Below are positions 18,631 to 28,725 of a stretch of 64,000 nt of DNA, piece after piece (position 1 is the stretch's first letter; the number at the start of each line of letters is the position of its first letter). The notes under the pieces were generated by a model. The model saw only the letters and a program-made list of their open reading frames with translations. It was not told the DNA's origin and did no database searches. The stretch comes from Roseburia rectibacter (GTDB lineage: Bacteria; Bacillota; Clostridia; Lachnospirales; Lachnospiraceae), in the NCBI RefSeq assembly GCF_014287515.2, contig NZ_CP092473.1, positions 3,259,501-3,323,500 of the forward strand. The letters are read 5' to 3'. The position numbers and the translations under genes are program-made.

Positions 18631-20364
18631 TTAAATTTGCTGAAAACTATTCAACTCTTCCAACAGATATTTCGAAGAGTCAACATTTTTTATCACTTGC
18701 TCGTGAATATTTAAAATTGAATTTGCAAGTTTGGTCACATTTTCTGTTGCATTGCTTACTCCACGCACATTTTCCTCTACTACAGCTGATATATTTGTAA
18801 TGCCATCATTCATCTCTGCCATAATATTACGAAGAGACATAATATTTTTATTGAAAAGACCTGTAATAGTATCCATATGATCTGCCTTTTCATAATACAT
18901 ATCTGTTGCAGCCTCAAATTCAACATAATCATTCATTATCTGATTTTGTATGAAATTCATGAGATCTTGTGCATTTGTCATCAATTGATTGACTGCCGCA
19001 ATAACACGAACACTGATACCCTGAATGTCATTTGCCGTATTCTTACTGTTTTCTGCCAATTGACGAATTTCCTCTGCGACAACAGCAAATCCCTTGCCAA
19101 CTTCCCCCGCTCTTGCAGCTTCGATAGAAGCATTTAATGCAAGCAAATTCGTCTGACTTGCGATCTCAAGTATATCGTTAGTTAAATTATTAATACTGCT
19201 GATTTGCCGACTTTCTTCAATGGATAAAGATAATGCCTGACTCTTTTCGTTAATAATATCAGAAATGTCTGTTTTCTTCTTCTCTGTCTCCTCTTTAACA
19301 CCAACCGCTAATGCTTTAATATCAGAGGCAATTACAACACCTTCATTAACTTGATTTCCAACATCGTTAATTGAACTCACTATATCATTGGTGTTCCCGG
19401 TAATTCCCTCTATAGAAGATGATATTTCTTCCATACTCGCAGTAATTTCTTCCATGGTAGACGCAATATTATCTGCATTTTCATTTGAATTGTTTACTTC
19501 TTCATTCATTAATCCAAGTGAACTTTGCATTATTTCTGACTGCTTTCGTATTTTTTGCATAGCATTCTGTAACTGAATGATAAAATTGTTAATTCCATCC
19601 GATAACTGACCAATTTCATCCCGCGAACTAACAGTAATACGCTGCGTAAGATTTCCCTGTTTCTTATTGATACCATCAATAATATCATTTAGCTGCCGGC
19701 TGGCTTCACTTGCCGGTCTACTTACAGTCTTACTTATAACCAAAAAGACAACTACTGATACCAAAGCAAAAAAAGAAAATAGAATTTTTGTCATTATTAA
19801 ATTTGTCTCAACAGCTTGATTATATTCCTTCGATAAATCAGAAATTCCCTGCTCAAGCTCCTCTGTAAGCTCCTTTTCCGTTGTTTCTCCCATATCAACC
19901 ATCAGATTCTGAAAATCTACACCAAGAGCTATACCAGCCTGCACAAAATCCCCCTTGTCAACATACCCTTGTATTATGGCAAATTGCGAAATAACCTCTG
20001 TTAAAAAATCCTCATATGTATGGATTTTATCTTTTAACTCTACATTATCGATATTTTTCAGATATTCATCCATCTTACTCTCACTTGCCGTAATCGTCGA
20101 AATTTCCTCTGCTAGTGAACTTTCCAACTGTTGACGTAGCTCTGCATCATCATACAAACTGATAATGTTAAGATATTTCTGACCTCGTTCCATACTTTTT
20201 TGGATAGTGAAAATCTCTGTCTGAATCGGAATATACTGTTTCGTTATCTGCAATCCAGCCTGTTTTATACTATTCTGCATTCTTATAGAAAACACTGTAT
20301 TTAATCCAAATATCAAAACAAATATAATAATCATTAAAAAAACTTTATTTCCAATTTTTTTCAT
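18631..20364 (-). CDS. Methyl-accepting chemotaxis protein
   Basis: A 577-residue chemoreceptor. It has TM1 at about residues 8-27, an extracellular four-helix-bundle-like sensor (to about 190), TM2 at about 193-213, HAMP and a long coiled-coil signalling domain. The conserved hairpin tip is [20 protein letters not shown], followed by [20 protein letters not shown]. It starts 15 bases after the GH78-like gene and so is the last gene of the ABC importer operon. That placement implies that a ligand related to the imported sugar is detected and that the cell is motile. Confidence 0.95.
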   Translation of the reverse strand: MKKIGNKVFLMIIIFVLIFGLNTVFSIRMQNSIKQAGLQITKQYIPIQTEIFTIQKSMERGQKYLNIISLYDDAELRQQLESSLAEEISTITASESKMDEYLKNIDNVELKDKIHTYEDFLTEVISQFAIIQGYVDKGDFVQAGIALGVDFQNLMVDMGETTEKELTEELEQGISDLSKEYNQAVETNLIMTKILFSFFALVSVVVFLVISKTVSRPASEASRQLNDIIDGINKKQGNLTQRITVSSRDEIGQLSDGINNFIIQLQNAMQKIRKQSEIMQSSLGLMNEEVNNSNENADNIASTMEEITASMEEISSSIEGITGNTNDIVSSINDVGNQVNEGVVIASDIKALAVGVKEETEKKKTDISDIINEKSQALSLSIEESRQISSINNLTNDILEIASQTNLLALNASIEAARAGEVGKGFAVVAEEIRQLAENSKNTANDIQGISVRVIAAVNQLMTNAQDLMNFIQNQIMNDYVEFEAATDMYYEKADHMDTITGLFNKNIMSLRNIMAEMNDGITNISAVVEENVRGVSNATENVTKLANSILNIHEQVIKNVDSSKYLLEELNSFQQI

Positions 20365-20379
20365 ACAAATACCCCACTC

Positions 20380-21864
20380 TTATTTTTCAGAATAATATTT
20401 TCGAAGAAAATAAGCAGGCGCACAACTCCAGGCATGACAGTAACTATTAACAATAGTCCCACCATAAGGTGATTCATCCGGATTATTTGGATTATATAAC
20501 TCCCAAAACGTATCCGCACCAAGTCGTGCCATACCTCCCCAATATTTCTCCATAACACTAAGAGCCTCTGTTTTATCACCACATTTAAGTAATGCTTCTA
20601 TATAATAGTGATACATATATGGGGTAATCATTTCAATTGCCTCTGTCTGTGTCGCAACATCATGTAAAATTCGAATTCCACTCTGCTCATCTACAACATC
20701 ACCAAGAATCATCCATACCTGGCTTGCGTAGGAAATCTGCCTGCAATCACCACTGACAAATAGTCCTTTTTCTTCATCATAAAAATGCATCTTAGCAGCT
20801 TTTCTATAAAGTTCATAAGTTTTCATTATGCATTCTGCATCATGGTCTTTTCCGATTTCTTTTGCAATGGCAACGGCACTTTTCATCGCATACAGCAAAA
20901 CACCCTGTGCACCTGCCTGCTTATTTAATTCCAGTGACCAGTCAAGAAAACACCAGCCGAGTTTATTGCAGTCTTTTACCACACCATCATTACCGACCTG
21001 TTTCTGTGCCAATACAATCTGCATTTTTGCTGTTTCCCACAAATCTTCAAGGGCCTCACGATCCTTCGTTTCTACATAATAATCCCACAGGGCTGCCACA
21101 AACAATAAAGAGTAATCAAACATACTGGTATCATCTACTTCCGGTTCTGGCTCTAAAAATACACATGCACCCACCTGTCCATTTTGCATCGGTAATGCAG
21201 CAAATAAATATAAACACCCCTTTACCATATCATTCATCTGATATGTCTCATAGTTTGCCAATGCCTGTAATCGAAGATCTCCCATCCAAAGTCGCCGATC
21301 ACGTTTTGGTCCATCTTCAAAAACTTTCTGCATACAATCATGCAGTGTATGGCACGCAATATGATCAATCTGCTCCAATTCTTTATGCACATTATGATAT
21401 GGTTTTAACTTACTATCATCTGCAGAAGATAATGCGATTGCCATGACATCTTCAATAACCAAATTAAATTTTGAACTGATATCAAGTATATCAATTTTCA
21501 CATAGCGAAACGAATAACGCCTCGGCAAAGTATACTCTCCCGGAATCAGATCAAAATGAAGTTGTTCCTGTTGTACCCACGCTGAACAGATCCATCCCTG
21601 ATAATTCTCCACATTTTCTTCAAATTCTTTCAAATTCTCTGCAAAGGAAAATCTAATCCAAACCGGAGCATCTGGATGTGAATTGACATAACCCATTTTT
21701 ACTTGAAGATGTCCTACCAAATGTTTCCCAAAATCAATTGTTACCGAATCGCCTTTTCCTAAAGGTTTTGAAAAAAACTGTCCCTCTTTTGGAGGAACCA
21801 GTGTCTCCTTAACTTCCGGCAATAAACTTAATGCCTTACTTAAAAATTCTAAATTTTTTTTCAT
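20380..21864 (-). CDS. GH78-like six-hairpin glycosidase
   Basis: A 494-residue protein with a short N-terminal beta domain and an (alpha/alpha)6 barrel. The motif DGPKRDRRLWMGD gives D184, D189 and D196 with the +5/+12 spacing of GH78 catalytic residues; Asp replaces the usual Glu at the middle place. E455 lies in DTFWELY, the position of the GH78 base, before NSYCHAWSCAPAYFL. It lacks the extra N-terminal modules of the 847-residue rhamnosidase at 3111. Probably an alpha-L-rhamnosidase or relative acting on an imported glycoside. It follows the GH3 gene by 21 bases with only a weak AGAGAAG ribosome site. Confidence 0.82.
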   Translation of the reverse strand: MKKNLEFLSKALSLLPEVKETLVPPKEGQFFSKPLGKGDSVTIDFGKHLVGHLQVKMGYVNSHPDAPVWIRFSFAENLKEFEENVENYQGWICSAWVQQEQLHFDLIPGEYTLPRRYSFRYVKIDILDISSKFNLVIEDVMAIALSSADDSKLKPYHNVHKELEQIDHIACHTLHDCMQKVFEDGPKRDRRLWMGDLRLQALANYETYQMNDMVKGCLYLFAALPMQNGQVGACVFLEPEPEVDDTSMFDYSLLFVAALWDYYVETKDREALEDLWETAKMQIVLAQKQVGNDGVVKDCNKLGWCFLDWSLELNKQAGAQGVLLYAMKSAVAIAKEIGKDHDAECIMKTYELYRKAAKMHFYDEEKGLFVSGDCRQISYASQVWMILGDVVDEQSGIRILHDVATQTEAIEMITPYMYHYYIEALLKCGDKTEALSVMEKYWGGMARLGADTFWELYNPNNPDESPYGGTIVNSYCHAWSCAPAYFLRKYYSEK

Positions 21865-21885
21865 GTATTTGTTCTTCTCTCACTC

Positions 21886-23571
21886 TTACCATTTTAAGTA
21901 TTCTTTTCCACAAAACGGATCTACCGGACTCTTGCCAGTAAAATTGCTTCTTCCCATAAGTTTTTCCATCACACTATCAATTACATACTCACTATTGGAA
22001 TAGCCATTGATAAAGGTTTTTATCATGGGTACATCCACAAGATGATATGGATTAGCAAGGCTGATAAACACAACCGGTCTCTCAGCAGCAAACCATGGAA
22101 CGTTATTTCCATTTCCCCAGAATGTATACCATGAAAGTCGGTTTGTCACTTTATTGGATGCATTTTCTACATTTCCAATATAAATGACCAGATCATAATT
22201 CTTCCGGAATGTGCCAACATCAAATTTTGCTGTTTCAAAGTTCTCCTGTTCATATACGTTAACTTCGAACCCCTCCTCAACCAATCGCTTACGAAAGCTT
22301 TCCAAAACACGCTCATTTGATGGAAACCCACCTATGATTTCCAGCAACACCTTTTTGGTCTTATGCGGATTCAACGGTAAAATTCCATCTATATCCTTTA
22401 CAAGTGTAACTGCCTTGTCTGCGCTCTTTTTAGCCCATGCAACATGCTCATCAGCCTGCAGAATACAAAGTGCACTTTCCGAAGGCACAATTTCACACTT
22501 TGCTTTTCTGTGAAGTCCAAGCGAAGCTTTAGTTGCAAGAATTCTTGTGATTGCTTCATCTAATCGCTGTTCCGAAAGGATTCCCTGCTTGTATCCATTC
22601 AGCATATACTGATAATCTTCCTCAAGATCCTTATTAAAAAGGAACATATCACATCCTGCCTCAATCGCATAAGGAACTGCCCTTTCTCTGTTCATTGCAC
22701 AGCTAAAACCTACCATGCAGGTAGAATCCGTTACAATCAGACCGTTAAATCCCAATTTTTTACGGAGCAAACCTTTTAACAATTCCGATGAAAGTGTTGC
22801 CGGTATTAATTTATTTGGAAAATCTGTATTATACGATTTTTGATATGCCGGCTGTGCAATATGTCCGACCATCACTGTCTGTGCCCCCGCCTGAATCAAG
22901 CCGCTATATATTTTTCCATATGTCGCATCCCACTCATCACAGGAAAGATTATTTACGCTTGTAAGAATGTGCTGATCCACTTCATCGCAGCCATCCCCTG
23001 GGAAATGCTTAATTGCAACAAGAACATTTTCTTCCTTAGCTGCCCTCATGTAATTGAGACCACATGCAAGAACACGATCCGGATCATCCCCATATGTACG
23101 CACGTTTGTAATCGGATTTCTCCAATTTCTATCAATATCAACCACAGGTGCAAAAGCCCAGTTACAACCAACCGCTGCACCTTCACTACAGCTTACTTTT
23201 CCGAGCCGATATGCATCCTCCGTGTCTCCAGTTGCCGCAACCTGCATTTGTTTTCCGTACTGTGTTCCATCTGTTGCAATTCCGCAGCCTCCATCCTCAA
23301 GATTAGCTCCAATAAGAAGTGGGATCTTACTGTGTTCCTGCAGATAACGGTGTGTCCGCTGCATTTCCTTCGCCTCACCACAACGATACATAATTCCACC
23401 AATGTGATGTGCGAGCATGACATGTTCCAGATATTGCGGATCTCCGGAATACCCGATTGGGACAAACAACTGACCTATTTTTTCTTCTAATGTCATTGAC
23501 TTTTTTGTATTTTCAACCCATTCAATGTCTTCCCCTGAAAGGAAGAATGGATTCTTTGTTAAGTTGATCAT
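21886..23571 (-). CDS. GH3 glycosidase, two-domain NagZ-like type
   Basis: A 561-residue family 3 hydrolase without the FN3 domain of beta-glucosidases. The TIM barrel contains IKHFPGDGCDEVDQH (residues 187-201), the motif region where NagZ-type enzymes carry a His/Asp acid-base, and the nucleophile D282 in GLIVTDS. An alpha/beta sandwich domain follows. Beta-N-acetylhexosaminidase activity is the family expectation but beta-glucosidase is possible. I set the start at 23571, since GGAGG is 8 bases before this ATG but only 2 before the ATG at 23577. Cytoplasmic, in the ABC importer operon. Confidence 0.87.
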   Translation of the reverse strand: MINLTKNPFFLSGEDIEWVENTKKSMTLEEKIGQLFVPIGYSGDPQYLEHVMLAHHIGGIMYRCGEAKEMQRTHRYLQEHSKIPLLIGANLEDGGCGIATDGTQYGKQMQVAATGDTEDAYRLGKVSCSEGAAVGCNWAFAPVVDIDRNWRNPITNVRTYGDDPDRVLACGLNYMRAAKEENVLVAIKHFPGDGCDEVDQHILTSVNNLSCDEWDATYGKIYSGLIQAGAQTVMVGHIAQPAYQKSYNTDFPNKLIPATLSSELLKGLLRKKLGFNGLIVTDSTCMVGFSCAMNRERAVPYAIEAGCDMFLFNKDLEEDYQYMLNGYKQGILSEQRLDEAITRILATKASLGLHRKAKCEIVPSESALCILQADEHVAWAKKSADKAVTLVKDIDGILPLNPHKTKKVLLEIIGGFPSNERVLESFRKRLVEEGFEVNVYEQENFETAKFDVGTFRKNYDLVIYIGNVENASNKVTNRLSWYTFWGNGNNVPWFAAERPVVFISLANPYHLVDVPMIKTFINGYSNSEYVIDSVMEKLMGRSNFTGKSPVDPFCGKEYLKW

Positions 23572-23590
23572 ATTCATACCCTCCTGCTTT

Positions 23591-24595
23591 CTATTTTCGT
23601 TTTCCGTTAAAAAGACTTACCAATAAATGTTCATTACTCAAATAAATCAAAAAGACTACAAGCAGTACTGCATTAATGATTGCCTGCATTGATGCATTTA
23701 CCTCATTGGAGAATACAGCAAATGTTGAATTAAGCATGGACATACATAAAGCAGCTAAAAGGAATCCAATTTTTTCGTTTGTAAAGCGACTGATATAGGA
23801 GCCTATGAACATTGGAAGAAACGCCGTAAACATAATGCTGATAGAGGAAAAGTTCAACTGACCACCGTTGATTGTTGTGCTTCTTGTCGCATTTAAAAAT
23901 CCTACAATTCCCATCAATCCGCCACAGATCACATAACATCCAATGGCATTTGATATCTCTTTTATACCGGTATTTACCGCAACCTTCTGACCATTTTTGA
24001 GTGCATTATAATCATATCCAAACTTTGTGTAATCAAAGATTGCTATACAGACAGCTAACACAACCACAATAATGATTGCTGCATAAATCCAGCTTCCTGT
24101 AAAAGCTGTCATAGATGGATTCTGCACTTCCTTCATCACATAACGTCCTTCCGTGATTGTAAAAAGAATTCCCTCATAGATCAGTGTCACTCCAAGAGAT
24201 GTAATGATTGGCGGCAGATGCAGCACCACATACATAAGTCCTGAAACAAGTCCAAGTAACATACCAAATAAGATCGTCAATATCAACATCATCAATGCAC
24301 TGTTACTTCCACCACCTAAAATGGAATATGTAATTTTAGCTCCTAATACAGAAGAAAGTGCTGCCATTGATCCCAAGGAAAAATCAAAACGACCACTATT
24401 TAAATTAATGGATAATGCTATTGTTGTAATCATCACAATTGCAATATATACAACAAAGTTATCAAAACCTGTCATGTTTGAAATCATTGTTTTTCCATTG
24501 AACATGCAGATTCCCTGCAATAATACAGCCACCAGTACCGGTATTGTTAATGTACCAATTACATTCTTTACCAAATGTCTATTTTTATTTTTCAT
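23591..24595 (-). CDS. Sugar ABC transporter permease (RbsC family), second permease
   Basis: A 334-residue polytopic permease of the CUT2/ribose type, with hydrophobic helices throughout and the family segment LNSGRFDFSLGSMAALSSVL. The ATG at 24595 follows AAAGGAGAGGACAAC. An earlier ATG overlaps that ribosome site. It is distinct from the permease at 26007 and would form a heterodimeric channel with it. A pair of strong hairpins separates it from the binding-protein gene. Confidence 0.92.
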   Translation of the reverse strand: MKNKNRHLVKNVIGTLTIPVLVAVLLQGICMFNGKTMISNMTGFDNFVVYIAIVMITTIALSINLNSGRFDFSLGSMAALSSVLGAKITYSILGGGSNSALMMLILTILFGMLLGLVSGLMYVVLHLPPIITSLGVTLIYEGILFTITEGRYVMKEVQNPSMTAFTGSWIYAAIIIVVVLAVCIAIFDYTKFGYDYNALKNGQKVAVNTGIKEISNAIGCYVICGGLMGIVGFLNATRSTTINGGQLNFSSISIMFTAFLPMFIGSYISRFTNEKIGFLLAALCMSMLNSTFAVFSNEVNASMQAIINAVLLVVFLIYLSNEHLLVSLFNGKRK

Positions 24596-24633
24596 GTTGT
24601 CCTCTCCTTTCATTTTTCAGGATATTCCATACC

Positions 24634-24702
24634 CTCTCCAAATAAATGAATTTTTAACTTTTCATTTATTTGGAGAGAGCACGGCTTCTAAATGAAGCCG
24701 TG
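24634..24702 (-). other. Two intergenic hairpins downstream of the binding-protein gene
   Basis: Leftward, a 9-bp GC-rich hairpin (24702-24680, arm CACGGCTTC, 5-nt loop) is followed two bases later by a perfect 17-bp hairpin (24677-24634, arm CTCTCCAAATAAATGAA, 10-nt loop). No U-run follows, so full termination is unlikely. Position between binding protein and permease fits a 3'-end stabiliser that raises binding-protein levels over permease. Confidence 0.75.
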
Positions 24703-24721
24703 ACCTAACTGTAAAAATGAA

Positions 24722-25936
24722 TTACTTCGATGTTACAAGTTCATTGATCTCATCAAAAGTAACAGACTCACCAATAATCTGGTCTAATGTTTCTTTATTG
24801 TAAATTGGATTATCTCCGTTATCTGACTTATAAAACTCATCAAATGTAGCCTCGTCAGTTGCAACCTGATAGTTTTGGCTGAGTGAGACTGCATTTCCCT
24901 GTTCATCACGGATTACATTTCCATTGATGGCATTTAAAACTAATGCAAATGCAGGACCTACAGAAGATGAATATTTACCGGCAAGATAGACAAGTTTTCC
25001 ATTTGTGATAGCTTCTCCATTACTCTGTGTAAAGGAATCAATATCTGAGAACTCAATACCAGCAGCATTTAACTGCTGTGTAAAAAATGTTGTTGCCATT
25101 CCCACTGAAATAAATGCTTCCGGTTTTGCCTGAATTGCTGCATTGATCTCATCTGTTGTTGTATCACCATAGCCCTGCAGATAAGAAACAATCTGGATAT
25201 CCCCAGAAATCTTAGACAAATCCACGCTCTGATCAGTAAAAATCTTGCCCACTACTTCTCCCTCTTCTGTAGCACCATCATAGGAAAGTCCCAGACCGGA
25301 AAGTACACCCGCTACACGGTATACATGCATAGGATTTGGAATAAATGCCCCATAGATAGCAGCTGTCTTAATGCCTTTTTCCGCAAAGAACCTGCCCATT
25401 TCTACACCAGCTTCATACTCTGTATCCATGCTTGGTCCAACCTGACCAAGGAAGTACTCATTTGTCTTATATTTTTCAAACTGCTCCTGATCAAGAGTTC
25501 CAGCAGCAACCGCATAATAAATCTGATTTTCCTCACAGGTTTCAATCTGCAATGCACGATCATTACTTGAAAGAGAGATGACTGCCTGATATCCCTGTGA
25601 AGCGAATTTTTCTATAGCAGACTTCTCGCTTGCCGCATCTTTAAGTTCATCGGTATAAGTAAATGTCACACCATACTGATTCGCAACATAATCTTCATAA
25701 TAAGTACGGAACCCTAATGCTTCCTCGCCACTAACATCCTGAACTAAAACACCAATCTTAGCATTCTCTGCTGTCTTTGTCTCCTCCTTGACACTTGTAT
25801 CACTCGTATCATTTGCTGTGTTGTCGCTGGCTGTATTGTCAGCTGTTTCTTTGCTGTTTCCACAACCAACCAGCATTGTCAACGATATGGCAGCAACCAG
25901 TCCAAGGCTTACCATTTTCTTCATTGTACGTTTCAT
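24722..25936 (-). CDS. Sugar ABC transporter substrate-binding lipoprotein
   Basis: A 404-residue periplasmic-binding-like protein anchored by a lipobox: charged N-terminus, hydrophobic stretch, LTMLVGC with lipidated Cys25, then a Thr/Asp/Asn-rich linker. The remainder has the two-lobed fold of the RbsB/type I sugar-binding family (KIGVLVQDVSGEEALGFRTY at the start of lobe 1). GGGAGGAATAATTT precedes the ATG. The sugar bound is not deducible. It is the receptor of the importer encoded by its neighbours and a candidate partner of the chemoreceptor at 18631. Confidence 0.92.
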   Translation of the reverse strand: MKRTMKKMVSLGLVAAISLTMLVGCGNSKETADNTASDNTANDTSDTSVKEETKTAENAKIGVLVQDVSGEEALGFRTYYEDYVANQYGVTFTYTDELKDAASEKSAIEKFASQGYQAVISLSSNDRALQIETCEENQIYYAVAAGTLDQEQFEKYKTNEYFLGQVGPSMDTEYEAGVEMGRFFAEKGIKTAAIYGAFIPNPMHVYRVAGVLSGLGLSYDGATEEGEVVGKIFTDQSVDLSKISGDIQIVSYLQGYGDTTTDEINAAIQAKPEAFISVGMATTFFTQQLNAAGIEFSDIDSFTQSNGEAITNGKLVYLAGKYSSSVGPAFALVLNAINGNVIRDEQGNAVSLSQNYQVATDEATFDEFYKSDNGDNPIYNKETLDQIIGESVTFDEINELVTSK

Positions 25937-25973
25937 AAATTATTCCTCCCATTTCTCTTATTAAAATTTTATT

Positions 25974-25994
25974 TTTAACACGTTATGTGTTAAA
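25974..25994 (-). other. Small intergenic hairpin between permease and binding-protein genes
   Basis: A perfect 8-bp stem (TTTAACAC with GTGTTAAA) and a 5-nt loop, followed leftward by AATAAAATTTT. It could be a weak terminator or a processing site before the binding-protein ribosome site. Confidence 0.4.
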
Positions 25995-26006
25995 TTCATA
26001 TTTCTG

Positions 26007-26972
26007 TTATCGCGGCAACATCTGCGAACGATAATTTGCACTTGCAACATAAACAACTACCAGAAAAAAAACAGCACTGACAATCTGTGTAATTCCATAT
26101 CCAGATGTTGAATCAATCAGCAGATCCAGAATATTATTTAAAATAATATAGGAAAATCCACCGACTACAGCCGCATAAATTTTCGATCTTGCACCTCCTG
26201 AGATTGGCATACCTCCAAACACGATAGCAACCATAATGTTCATCCCTATATCCCCCGCTGTCGTTGTTGTAACAGATGGGGTATAAACCAGCGTCATAAA
26301 TGCGCCGATTCCAACGCCGATTCCCGCCAGAAGGAATCCAAGTATTGCATATGTATTGTATTTAATACCGGAAAGCTGGGCGCAGATTGGATTTCCCCCA
26401 ACAAACTTTTCACGTCTTCCAAACTTGGTGTAATCAAAGATGAACGCACATACTACCACCCATATTACCAAAACTATAATTTTAAATGCGGATGTATCCA
26501 AATGTTTCACTACCTCACTCGGAATGCTGATTCCGCCTACTGCACCACCTTTTGTGGTAATGATCTGTGATGCAATTGCAGACAAAACAGACATCATTGC
26601 CACCGTTGTAACAAACACCGGAATATGAAAAATGGATGCCAGCACAGAATTTAACAAAGAACAGACAATTCCAGACAATAAAATCACAACAATCATTAAT
26701 ATAAAATTTTCAGTTGCATTATATGTCATTACCCCAAGTGTTGCTGAAAAAAGCGTTGCCGCACCCAAGCTGATATCAAACGAACCTAATGTATAAATAA
26801 ATATTGCACCTGTTGCAACAATGGATAATACAATACCTTCATTAAATATAATCTTGATATACATATCCAGGCGATATCCCTTACTGCTTACAATTCCACA
26901 AAATACTGCAAACAATACGATAAGTGCTGCAAACGGCAATGCACCTATCATTATTTTTTTACTTTTTGTCAT
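26007..26972 (-). CDS. Sugar ABC transporter permease (RbsC family), first permease
   Basis: A 321-residue polytopic inner-membrane permease of the ribose/galactose class, with the family segment YTLGSFDISLGAATLFSATL and several Gly-rich helices. TAGGAGG is 9 bases before the ATG. It lies 13 bases behind the ATPase gene. Two different permeases in one operon indicate a heterodimeric membrane part. Confidence 0.92.
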   Translation of the reverse strand: MTKSKKIMIGALPFAALIVLFAVFCGIVSSKGYRLDMYIKIIFNEGIVLSIVATGAIFIYTLGSFDISLGAATLFSATLGVMTYNATENFILMIVVILLSGIVCSLLNSVLASIFHIPVFVTTVAMMSVLSAIASQIITTKGGAVGGISIPSEVVKHLDTSAFKIIVLVIWVVVCAFIFDYTKFGRREKFVGGNPICAQLSGIKYNTYAILGFLLAGIGVGIGAFMTLVYTPSVTTTTAGDIGMNIMVAIVFGGMPISGGARSKIYAAVVGGFSYIILNNILDLLIDSTSGYGITQIVSAVFFLVVVYVASANYRSQMLPR

Positions 26973-26985
26973 CTTTCCCAGCCTC

Positions 26986-28488
26986 CTATATCATGTACTC
27001 AATAATCTGTGAGTCAGAAAGATTTTTATTTCTCTCAAATTCTGCCGTAATCTCTCCGTCCTTCATGATCAAAATCCGATCACTCATTCCAATGAGTTCC
27101 GGCATTTCCTCGCTGATCATCAGAATGGATTTTCCTTCATTTTTCAACTTAACCATAAGCTGATACATTGCCTGCTTTACACCAATATCCACGCCTCGTG
27201 TCGGGCAGTCCAGTATAAGAATTTCACTTCCGCAGCCAATCCATTTTCCAAATACGACTTTCTGTTTATTTCCTCCCGAGAGTTGTGATACCGCCTGATC
27301 TCTTCCAGAACATTTAATGGACAATTCCTCAATCTGTTGATTTACATATTTTTTTTCGCGATTTTTTAAAACAAGAAAATCTTTTACGGCAAATTTGCTC
27401 ATTCCCGCAATTGATATGTTGTCTTCAATACTTGCATTCAAACATAATGATTCCACATCTCTATCCTTAGACACATAACCCATACGTTTCTTCATCGCTT
27501 TTGCCGGACTGTCAATTACCGTTCCATCTGCCACTGAAACATTTCCTTCTTCTGGCTTTACTGCACCAAAACATACCTTTCCAAGTGTATGCATTCCACA
27601 ATGTGCCAGACCTCCGACTCCAACAATTTCTCCCCTTCGCACCTGGAAGGAAACACCTTTCAGTCTATCTGTATAAACAAGATTTTTAACATTCAACGCA
27701 ACTTCCTGCTGTGCGCTTGCTTCAAAATCACTTCGATAATAATCCCCCTGCAGTTCTCGTCCGATCATGCTTGAACGAATTGCACCCGCTTCAAACTCTT
27801 CTTTATTAAATGTTCTGATTATTTTTCCATCTCGAAGAACCGTTAAAGTATCACACACCTCCATAATCTCATCCAGATCATGTGAAATAAAAATCACTGA
27901 CTTATTTTCTTTGCGGAAACGATTCATAATATCATATAAAATTTCCCTTCCATCATGAGATAAGGCAGTGCTTGTCTCATCAATTACCAAAATCTGAGGC
28001 TGTTTCATCACGACCTTTGCAATCTCTACAAGCTTTCTTGTCTGAAAATCCAGCTGTTGCATAAGCATATCGCCAGTAATATCATTTACCCCAATTTTTT
28101 TCATGACTTCAGTTGCATCTGCATTCATCTTCCTGCGATTGATCAATCCAAACCTGTTTTTATACCTCTCTGTCTCTGCCAGAAAAATATTTTCCGCAAC
28201 TGTAATTCCCGGTATTGTTCCGCTTTCCTGAACGATCATTCCAATCCCCTTGTGAAGTGCATCAATCATACTAAGAGGTTTCCAGTCCTGATTTTTAAAT
28301 ATCATCTTACCACTATCGCATGCCTGCATTCCTGCTACAATGGAAGTAATGGTTGACTTTCCTGATCCATTCTCCCCAATTAATCCCCGAATTTCCCCCG
28401 GATATACAGAAAGTGACACATCTTTTAAAGCCACTGTACTTCCGAATCTTTTATTCATGTTTTCAACTTTTAATATTGGTTCACTCAT
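26986..28488 (-). CDS. Sugar ABC transporter ATPase with two nucleotide-binding domains
   Basis: A 500-residue RbsA/MglA-type ATPase made of two fused NBDs. The first has Walker A GENGSGKST and Walker B ILVIDE with the switch His in VIFISHD. The second has a degenerate Walker A (GLAHCGMHTLGK), the signature SQLSGGNKQKV and Walker B EILILDCPTRG, as is normal for the family. The start at 28488 follows GAGGTGATAAAC. It is the first gene of the importer-GH3-GH78-like-chemoreceptor operon and is divergent from the AraC-GH39 regulator across 237 AT-rich bases. Confidence 0.94.
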   Translation of the reverse strand: MSEPILKVENMNKRFGSTVALKDVSLSVYPGEIRGLIGENGSGKSTITSIVAGMQACDSGKMIFKNQDWKPLSMIDALHKGIGMIVQESGTIPGITVAENIFLAETERYKNRFGLINRRKMNADATEVMKKIGVNDITGDMLMQQLDFQTRKLVEIAKVVMKQPQILVIDETSTALSHDGREILYDIMNRFRKENKSVIFISHDLDEIMEVCDTLTVLRDGKIIRTFNKEEFEAGAIRSSMIGRELQGDYYRSDFEASAQQEVALNVKNLVYTDRLKGVSFQVRRGEIVGVGGLAHCGMHTLGKVCFGAVKPEEGNVSVADGTVIDSPAKAMKKRMGYVSKDRDVESLCLNASIEDNISIAGMSKFAVKDFLVLKNREKKYVNQQIEELSIKCSGRDQAVSQLSGGNKQKVVFGKWIGCGSEILILDCPTRGVDIGVKQAMYQLMVKLKNEGKSILMISEEMPELIGMSDRILIMKDGEITAEFERNKNLSDSQIIEYMI

Positions 28489-28725
28489 GTTTATCACCTC
28501 GTCTTTATAGATATTATAAGTTTTCATTAATTTTCATGTGATTTTGTTTTTTATCTGTTTCACTTTAATTTTTAACTTTTTTATGTCTGCTCTTCTTTTC
28601 TTTCCACATCTTTTCAATCCGTCATACAAAACAGATTAAAAATTCGATGTTTTTATTGATTTTTTCATTACATTTATGTTTTAATCATTACAATATCTTA
28701 TTTAGTTTTAAATGGGGGATTTTTT

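Noticed and set aside
28489..28725. AraC half-sites in the ABC/AraC-GH39 divergent region
   Set aside because: TTTTCAT recurs several times, but the region is so AT-rich that no repeat stands out from chance.
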